DNA of 64,000 bases from Hyphomonas adhaerens MHS-3. Its GTDB lineage: Bacteria > Pseudomonadota > Alphaproteobacteria > Caulobacterales > Hyphomonadaceae. The stretch covers positions 310,001-374,000 of the forward strand of contig NZ_ARYH01000002.1 in assembly GCF_000685235.1 (NCBI RefSeq). The letters are read 5' to 3'. Of this stretch, positions 58,915 to 64,000 are shown piece after piece; within the stretch, counting starts at the first letter, position 1, and every line of letters starts with the position of its first letter. The position numbers were made by a program, and so were the translations under genes. The notes beneath the pieces were generated by a model that was given only the letters and a program-made list of their open reading frames with translations, ran no database searches and was not told the origin of the DNA.

Positions 58915-60663
58915 CTATTCGGTTACCTGTTCTTCCAAAGGATGTTTCACACCATCCAGCACCACACCCCATACAGGAATGGACTCCCAATCGGCGCCCG
59001 CGGTGTCCAGCGGATTGACGCCAAGCACGGTGAAATCCGCGCGCTTGCCGGGTTCGATGGAGCCGATTTCGGCCTCCAGGCCGAGCACCCGGGCCGCATC
59101 CAGCGTGATCGCGTCCAGCGCCTCATAGGGCGTTAATGCCATCTCCGCTTCATAAGCGCTGCCTTCCCGGGTCGCACGGGTGATGTGCACACCAGCGGCG
59201 CGCAACGGGTACGGGGGCGCCAGCGGTGCATCGCTGTGCACCGCAACGGGGACGCCTGCAGCGGTCAGAGCCCCCAACGGCGAAATCCACTTCGCCCGGA
59301 CATCGCCAAGCGGTCCGGCATATTCATTCGCCATGTAGAAAACATAGTGGCTGGCGGCCGAGAGGCTGGCGTTCAGTCGACCGGCCGCTTCCACCTGTTC
59401 CGGCGAGAACAGGCCGCCATGCTCGATGACGAAACTATTATCGGGTCCGTCACCTTCGCGCAGGATTTGAAGCGCTTTCAGCGTCGCGCCCTGGGCGGCA
59501 TCGCCATTGGAATGGATGTTCACGCCGAGACCGGCGGCCCAATAAGGTTCAATCGCCGGAACAATCCCGTCCGGCCCGGCAACCCAGAGGCCTTCGGTCC
59601 CCTTGGACTGGCCGGTCAGATAGCCCGGCGGTGAAAGCCGCATGGTCTGGCTGTAGAACGCGCCGTCGGTGAAGAACTTCACGCGCGGCAGGACGGGCGC
59701 TGGCGTGTCGCGGGCGCCGCTGACCATGTCGAGGACGGCCTGGACTCTTCCATCCCCAAAGGTCCGCTCCAGGGCCTGGTATTCCGGCACAAGATAGAGA
59801 TGATACCCCGCCTCCTGCGCGCTGCCCCAATTGGCGCGGATATTCGCATCTTCCATGTCCCAGCCGAATAGACCGTAAGCCATCTCGGCGGTCGTCGTAA
59901 CGCCCGCCTGTCGCAACATGGAGGAGAATCCGTGAAAGCCTGCCGTCACATTGTCCGGCGCCAGGATCACCCCGGCAAACGACTGGATCACCAGCAGAGC
60001 GGCATCCTCATAGATCCGGCCGGTCAGCTCGCCGTTTTCGTCGAGGTCAACACCATGGAATTTCTGCGCGAGGGCGGGCGTAAAGCCTGCGGTCTCGATC
60101 GCGGCACTGTTCAGGTAAAAGTCGTGCGAAGAATAGTGCCACACGATCAATGGCTGATCCGACGTAATCGCGTCGAGATTCGCCCTAGTCAGGCCTCCGT
60201 GCACAAGATTGTGGTAGCCGTACACAACGACCGGCGCGTCCGGACCGGCCGCCGCCACGATGTCCGACAACGCGGAAAGAAAGGCCTCCCGGTTTGGCAG
60301 GCCGGCTTTCATTCCGTGCGGCGTCGCCATCGGCCAGGGCGGCGTAATCGGCAGATTGTACTGAAGTGCCCCCAGCACAACATGAACATGCGGATCGATC
60401 AGCCCCGGAACGATCACTGCATCCCGGAATTCCGTATCCACATTCGCTGCCGGCATGGCGCCTTTCAGGTCTGCCACGGTTCCGGTGGCAATGATCCGGT
60501 CACCGGAAACAGCAACGGCTTCCGCCACGCCGCCCTCAGCGGCCATGGTGACCACCGCCTCCGCCGGATAGATCACAACGCCTTCACCCGCATCCGGATC
60601 TGGCGATGACGGCGCAGCGCACGCAGCGGCCATTGCCGCTGCAGCCAGCATCATGCGTTTCAT
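58915..60663 (-). CDS. Amidohydrolase lipoprotein (YtcJ-like)
   Basis: A 582-residue metal-dependent hydrolase with a lipoprotein-type signal (MKRMMLAAAAMAAACAA, candidate Cys15). The barrel keeps metal residues in IDPHVHVVLG, VKFFTDGAFYSQTM, NIHSNGDAAQGATLKALQ and VHSDAPLAPPYPLRAAG, and closes with SIEPGKRADFTVL. The substrate is unknown; relatives act on amides or formyl groups. ATG 60663 is preceded by GGAGGAGGG, a very strong ribosome binding site. It sits between accA and thiL and is tightly coupled to thiL. Confidence 0.85.
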   Translation of the reverse strand: MKRMMLAAAAMAAACAAPSSPDPDAGEGVVIYPAEAVVTMAAEGGVAEAVAVSGDRIIATGTVADLKGAMPAANVDTEFRDAVIVPGLIDPHVHVVLGALQYNLPITPPWPMATPHGMKAGLPNREAFLSALSDIVAAAGPDAPVVVYGYHNLVHGGLTRANLDAITSDQPLIVWHYSSHDFYLNSAAIETAGFTPALAQKFHGVDLDENGELTGRIYEDAALLVIQSFAGVILAPDNVTAGFHGFSSMLRQAGVTTTAEMAYGLFGWDMEDANIRANWGSAQEAGYHLYLVPEYQALERTFGDGRVQAVLDMVSGARDTPAPVLPRVKFFTDGAFYSQTMRLSPPGYLTGQSKGTEGLWVAGPDGIVPAIEPYWAAGLGVNIHSNGDAAQGATLKALQILREGDGPDNSFVIEHGGLFSPEQVEAAGRLNASLSAASHYVFYMANEYAGPLGDVRAKWISPLGALTAAGVPVAVHSDAPLAPPYPLRAAGVHITRATREGSAYEAEMALTPYEALDAITLDAARVLGLEAEIGSIEPGKRADFTVLGVNPLDTAGADWESIPVWGVVLDGVKHPLEEQVTE

Positions 60664-60727
60664 GGGGCCCTCCTCCCTGCCTGATACAGAGAAGCGTGGC
60701 GTGCGAATGCGTTCAAGGCAAGCGCGA

Positions 60728-61687
60728 TCAGAGGCCTTCCCGGCCGATGGCATAGAAACGGTCCGCTCGCTGCCGGCGCAGTTCCGCCGGAGTCAGGCCA
60801 TCCAGTTCCTTCAACGCTTTCTCCAGCGCTTTGGACGCTGTCGCCATGGCACGCTGCGGATCGCGATGGGCGCCGCCGACCGGCTCTTTCACGACATCGT
60901 CGATCACTTTGGTCCGGAGCAGGTCCGGCGCGGTGATCTTCATCGCGTCTGCCGCATCCTTGGCCTTGCCTGCGTCGCGATACAGAATGGACGCGCAGCC
61001 TTCCGGCGAGATCACCGAATAGATGGCGTGCTCCATCATCAGAACCTTGTTGGCCGCCGCGATACCGATGGCACCACCGGACATGCCTTCACCGATGATC
61101 AGCGTCACGAATGGCACGCCCAGCGTCAGCCCCCGCTGCGTGCCGCGCGCAATAGCTTCCGCCTGCCCGCGTTCCTCACCGCCCTTGCCCGGATAGGCAC
61201 CGGCCGTATCCGGAAAGCTCAGGACCGGCAGATTAAACTTCTCGGCCAGGTCCATCAGGCGCACAGCCTTCCGGTATCCTTCCGGGTGAGCCATGCCGAA
61301 ATTGTGCCGCAGGCGCGTCTCAGTGGTGCGCCCTTTCTCGTGGCCCATAACAACCACAGGGCGCCCCTTGAAGCGGGCCAGCCCGCCGATCACGGCCTCG
61401 TCGTTCCCGTAGACCCGGTCACCCGCGAGTTCCTCGAAATCTTCGAAAACGTTCTCGATAAAGTCACTGAAATGCGGCCGATCCGGATGGCGCGCCACCT
61501 GCGTCTTCTGCCAAGCGCTGAGATCCGAATAGGTATCTTTCAGCATCTTCTGAGACTTGGCTTTCAGCTTGGTGAGTTCGTCCGAAAGGGACGGTCCGTC
61601 CTTGCGGCCCGACAGCGTTTCCAACTCGGCGATCTTGGATTCCAATTCCGCCAGCGGTTTTTCGAATTCGAGATATGAAACTTTCAT
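60728..61687 (-). CDS. accA: Acetyl-CoA carboxylase carboxyltransferase subunit alpha
   Basis: With AccD, moves the carboxyl group from biotin to acetyl-CoA to make malonyl-CoA. The 319-residue protein has the usual N-terminal coiled region (YLEFEKPLAELESKIAELET), then VVVMGHEKGRTTETRLRHNF, SFPDTAGAYPGKGGEERGQ and GMSGGAIGIAAANKVLMMEH. ATG start. It lies 44 bases from the tadC stop on the same strand. Confidence 0.97.
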   Translation of the reverse strand: MKVSYLEFEKPLAELESKIAELETLSGRKDGPSLSDELTKLKAKSQKMLKDTYSDLSAWQKTQVARHPDRPHFSDFIENVFEDFEELAGDRVYGNDEAVIGGLARFKGRPVVVMGHEKGRTTETRLRHNFGMAHPEGYRKAVRLMDLAEKFNLPVLSFPDTAGAYPGKGGEERGQAEAIARGTQRGLTLGVPFVTLIIGEGMSGGAIGIAAANKVLMMEHAIYSVISPEGCASILYRDAGKAKDAADAMKITAPDLLRTKVIDDVVKEPVGGAHRDPQRAMATASKALEKALKELDGLTPAELRRQRADRFYAIGREGL

Positions 61688-61731
61688 GGGCGCAAACTAG
61701 CAATCGCAGACTGACTCGCCTAGTGCCGAGA

Positions 61732-62673
61732 TCAGAAGAGAACGCCTTGCATTTTCGCAACGGCTGGCAGGATAAGAACGCCCAGAAGCACCGGAAAAAC
61801 GAACAAAATCAAAGGAAGCGTAAGCTTTGCAGGCAAAGCCATGGCCTTTTCTTCTGCCATAAGGATCCGCCGCTGGCGCATATCTGCAGAGAAGATCCGC
61901 AAAGTGGCACCCAGACTTGTCCCCATTTCCTCCGCCTGACGCAGCATCGTCGCCAGGGATCCGGCCTCTTCGAGGTTCATCCGATCCGCAAAGGACCGCC
62001 AAGCCTTTTTCCGCGATTTACCTGCCCGCAGCTCCAGTGACAGGGTTTTCATATGCCCGGCGATAATTGGATGGCGTGTCTCCAGTTCCTCGCCCACGCG
62101 CTGAACCGACGCATCAAGGCTCAGCCCGGCTTCAACGCACGCCACCATCAGGTCCATCATGTCCGGAAAGCCGAGCGAGCACAGGCTTCGCCGGGCAGAA
62201 ATCAGGTGGTCCACATAGAAAGATGGCCCGACAAGGCCGATGATCAGCAGGCCGACGCTGCCGAACAGCGGCACGGTTGGTGGAAAGCCGCCAAGATAGG
62301 GTAACGCGATCAGCAGGGCGATTTGCGGAACGATCACGCAAACGATCCGCGCGAGGTAGTATTGCCCGACAGCGCTGGAATGCGTGAGCCCGGCCAGCGC
62401 CAGACGCGCCCGGACCTCGCTGACCTTCTCTTCGTCGGTCGGCGCCACCTTGTTGGAAACCTGCAGCACCAGATTGTCGACCGGGCTGACATGTTTGTGC
62501 GGTTCCATGAACTGAGTGCCACGACGTTCCAGGCGGCGCTCGACTTCTTCCTTGGCCTTCGCGTTCCGCCAGACTGAAAGAAGGCCGGGCACAGCGACGG
62601 CAACCGCCACGGCAAGCATGGCTGCCGGCAACCAGATTTCCGAGAGGGGAAGACGATCGAACATGCCTCTCAT
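61732..62673 (-). CDS. tadC: Tad pilus assembly membrane protein TadC
   Basis: Type II secretion F-family inner-membrane protein of the tight-adherence (Flp) pilus machine. The 313-residue protein has an N-terminal helix (EIWLPAAMLAVAVAVAVPGLL), two helices near residues 105-150, the T2SSF domain (MDLMVACVEAGLSLDASVQR; MLRQAEEMGTSLGATLRIFS) and a C-terminal helix. The start ATG 62673 overlaps the tadB stop (TGATG); GTG 62676 is an alternative. Confidence 0.9.
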   Translation of the reverse strand: MRGMFDRLPLSEIWLPAAMLAVAVAVAVPGLLSVWRNAKAKEEVERRLERRGTQFMEPHKHVSPVDNLVLQVSNKVAPTDEEKVSEVRARLALAGLTHSSAVGQYYLARIVCVIVPQIALLIALPYLGGFPPTVPLFGSVGLLIIGLVGPSFYVDHLISARRSLCSLGFPDMMDLMVACVEAGLSLDASVQRVGEELETRHPIIAGHMKTLSLELRAGKSRKKAWRSFADRMNLEEAGSLATMLRQAEEMGTSLGATLRIFSADMRQRRILMAEEKAMALPAKLTLPLILFVFPVLLGVLILPAVAKMQGVLF

Positions 62674-63656
62674 CACATCTTGAAGTTGATCATTTTGCGC
62701 ATGACCATGTTGCCAATGAACATCCAGACGAACAGTCCCGCGAACGAATTGCGGACCAGCGGCTTGCCGATCACATCGCCATAGAATTCCGGACGCAGCA
62801 GGTGAATGGCCAGCATCACGATAAACGGCGCAGCCGTCAGGATCATCGCCGAGGTCCGACCTTCAGACGAAGCAGCCCGCACCTTTAGGCGCATGGTCTG
62901 CCGCTCACGGATGGTTGAGGCCAGCGCTTTGAGAAGTTCGGTCAGGTTGCCTCCGGTCTTTTCCTGCAGGCGAACCGTTGCCGCAAACAGTTCGATGTCT
63001 GGATCCCCTGCCCGCTCGGCCATCCGCTGAACCGCATTGGTCAGCGACATGCCGTAGGAGACTTCATCAGCAGCCATACCGAATTCAGTTCCGATCGGGT
63101 CCGGCATCTCACGCGCCACAAGCGCAATGGCCGTCGCGACCGGGTGCCCCGCCTCCAGGCTGCGGCAGGCGATCTGCATCGCATCCGGCAGCTGTTGGGC
63201 GAGCTTCTTCATTCGCTTCCCGGCAATCATTTTCAGCGCGATGATCGGGGCCAGTGCAAAGATGCCGAACGCGATACCGAAAGTCGTCAGAAGGCCTCCA
63301 ACCATTTTCAGGTAAACGAAACCCGCAAGCAGGCCCGCGCCGCCCGACATGGCGAACCAGCGGGCCGGCTGATAAGGCAGGCCTGAGCGTACAACAAGCT
63401 GGTTGAACCACTCCAGCGGCATCGCGAAGTTGCCAAACTCGTCCAGGCCACGGCTCTTGCGCAGCTCGACCATGGCTTCGCTCGTACTTTCGAAGCGCTC
63501 CTTGAACTGAAGCCGCTGGTTGACGATCCGTTGCGTCTGCGCCGTTGAGAACAGGCCCATCACGGCCTGCAGCGCCAGGAATATGGCGCCGATCGCCATG
63601 ATCATGGGGATCATGATGGTCAGGCTGATACTGGAAAGATCCGGCAGGCCGAACAC
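62673..63656 (-). CDS. tadB: Tad pilus assembly membrane protein TadB
   Basis: Second inner-membrane platform protein of the Tad machine, partner of TadC. The 327-residue protein has helices at the N-terminus (IMIPMIMAIGAIFLALQAVM) and middle, and a T2SSF domain (MQIACRSLEAGHPVATAIAL; LQEKTGGNLTELLKALASTI). It starts with GTG 63656, preceded by AGGAGG. Nine bases follow the tadA stop. Confidence 0.9.
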   Translation of the reverse strand: MFGLPDLSSISLTIMIPMIMAIGAIFLALQAVMGLFSTAQTQRIVNQRLQFKERFESTSEAMVELRKSRGLDEFGNFAMPLEWFNQLVVRSGLPYQPARWFAMSGGAGLLAGFVYLKMVGGLLTTFGIAFGIFALAPIIALKMIAGKRMKKLAQQLPDAMQIACRSLEAGHPVATAIALVAREMPDPIGTEFGMAADEVSYGMSLTNAVQRMAERAGDPDIELFAATVRLQEKTGGNLTELLKALASTIRERQTMRLKVRAASSEGRTSAMILTAAPFIVMLAIHLLRPEFYGDVIGKPLVRNSFAGLFVWMFIGNMVMRKMINFKM

Positions 63657-63665
63657 GCTGACCTC

Positions 63666-64000
63666 CTAGAATCGCGTTGACGGATCGAACATGCCCGGCG
63701 GCATGTGCACGCCGCGGCGTTCCATCTCGTCCAGAAATTTCGGCCGCAGGCCGGTCGCAGCGAAATGCCCCTCAACCTTGCCCTCATCCGTTGTGCCCGT
63801 CCGGACGAACTGGAAGATCTCCTGCAGCTGAACCACAGACCCTTCCATTCCGGTGACTTCAGCGATGGACATCACACGGCGCGACCCGTCCGAGAGACGC
63901 GACGCCTGGACGATGAAATTCACAGCCGAAGCAATCTGGCCACGGATGGCATGTTCGGAGATCTTCATCCCGCCGATCATCACCATCTGCTCAAGGCGCG
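63666..64000 (-). CDS. tadA: Tad pilus ATPase TadA/CpaF, C-terminal part (continues past the window)
   Basis: Secretion ATPase that powers Flp pilus assembly and retraction. Only the last 111 residues are visible, running off the end of the window: EQMVMIGGMKISEHAIRGQI, VQASRLSDGSRRVMSIAEVT and the family ending DEMERRGVHMPPGMFDPSTRF. Order tadA-tadB-tadC matches the classic operon; upstream pilus genes should follow beyond base 64000. Confidence 0.92.
   Translation of the reverse strand, partial: RLEQMVMIGGMKISEHAIRGQIASAVNFIVQASRLSDGSRRVMSIAEVTGMEGSVVQLQEIFQFVRTGTTDEGKVEGHFAATGLRPKFLDEMERRGVHMPPGMFDPSTRF

Overview
The window is one contiguous piece of a GC-rich alphaproteobacterial chromosome, carrying almost only vertically inherited core genes at very high density. 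No gene-free gap exceeds about 260 bases. The gene set (HdaA, DivK-PleD, NDUFA12-type complex I subunit, DUF2155, GatCAB, PyrC-like partner of PyrB, Tad pilus genes) fits the Caulobacterales/Hyphomonadaceae side of the class; a Hyphomonas- or Henriciella-like organism is my best guess. No rRNA, tRNA, CRISPR array, insertion sequence or prophage was seen.

Layout: 1-2.7 kb holds the end of accC, then aat, DUF2155, mlaD and ndufA12. 2.9-6 kb is the odd stretch: a large protein that looks like a catalytically eroded class II ribonucleotide reductase with a well-kept C-terminal domain, then a secreted pentapeptide-repeat protein. 6-14.6 kb has aspS, rnd, ppx, ppk, hdaA and a DUF2066 protein. 14.7-17.8 kb has purMN, an acetyltransferase and ndk. 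17.9-25.2 kb has yjdM, holC, pepA, lptFG and topA. 25.3-25.8 kb is a low-GC orphan TIR-domain gene inserted between topA and rnr. 26-33.8 kb has rnr, a NUDIX gene, rpmG, an MFS exporter, pleD-divK and dinB. 33.8-37 kb has small metabolic genes. 37-42 kb holds gatB, gatA and gatC, separated by small membrane proteins and a lipoprotein. 42-47.5 kb has ruvX, an AEC carrier, pyrB with a pseudo-dihydroorotase, plsY and dprA. 47.7-53.2 kb is the lptD-surA-pdxA-rsmA cluster. 53.2-61.7 kb has katG, hppA, thiL, an amidohydrolase lipoprotein and accA. 61.7-64 kb is the end of a tad operon.

Themes: envelope building (LptD/F/G, SurA, MlaD, PlsY), fatty-acid start-up (AccC and AccA at opposite ends), cell-cycle control (HdaA, DivK, PleD), DNA handling (TopA, DinB, HolC, RuvX, DprA), and indirect Asn-tRNA synthesis (a nondiscriminating-type AspRS plus GatCAB). 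Three regulatory sites can be read directly: a LexA box of the alphaproteobacterial type just before dinB, a near-consensus CtrA box between divK and dinB, and an OxyR-type palindrome upstream of katG.

The two things most worth pursuing are the NrdJ-derived apparent pseudoenzyme at 2880-5150 and the orphan TIR gene at 25311-25811. Functional calls rest on motif and family recognition by eye; no database search was run.
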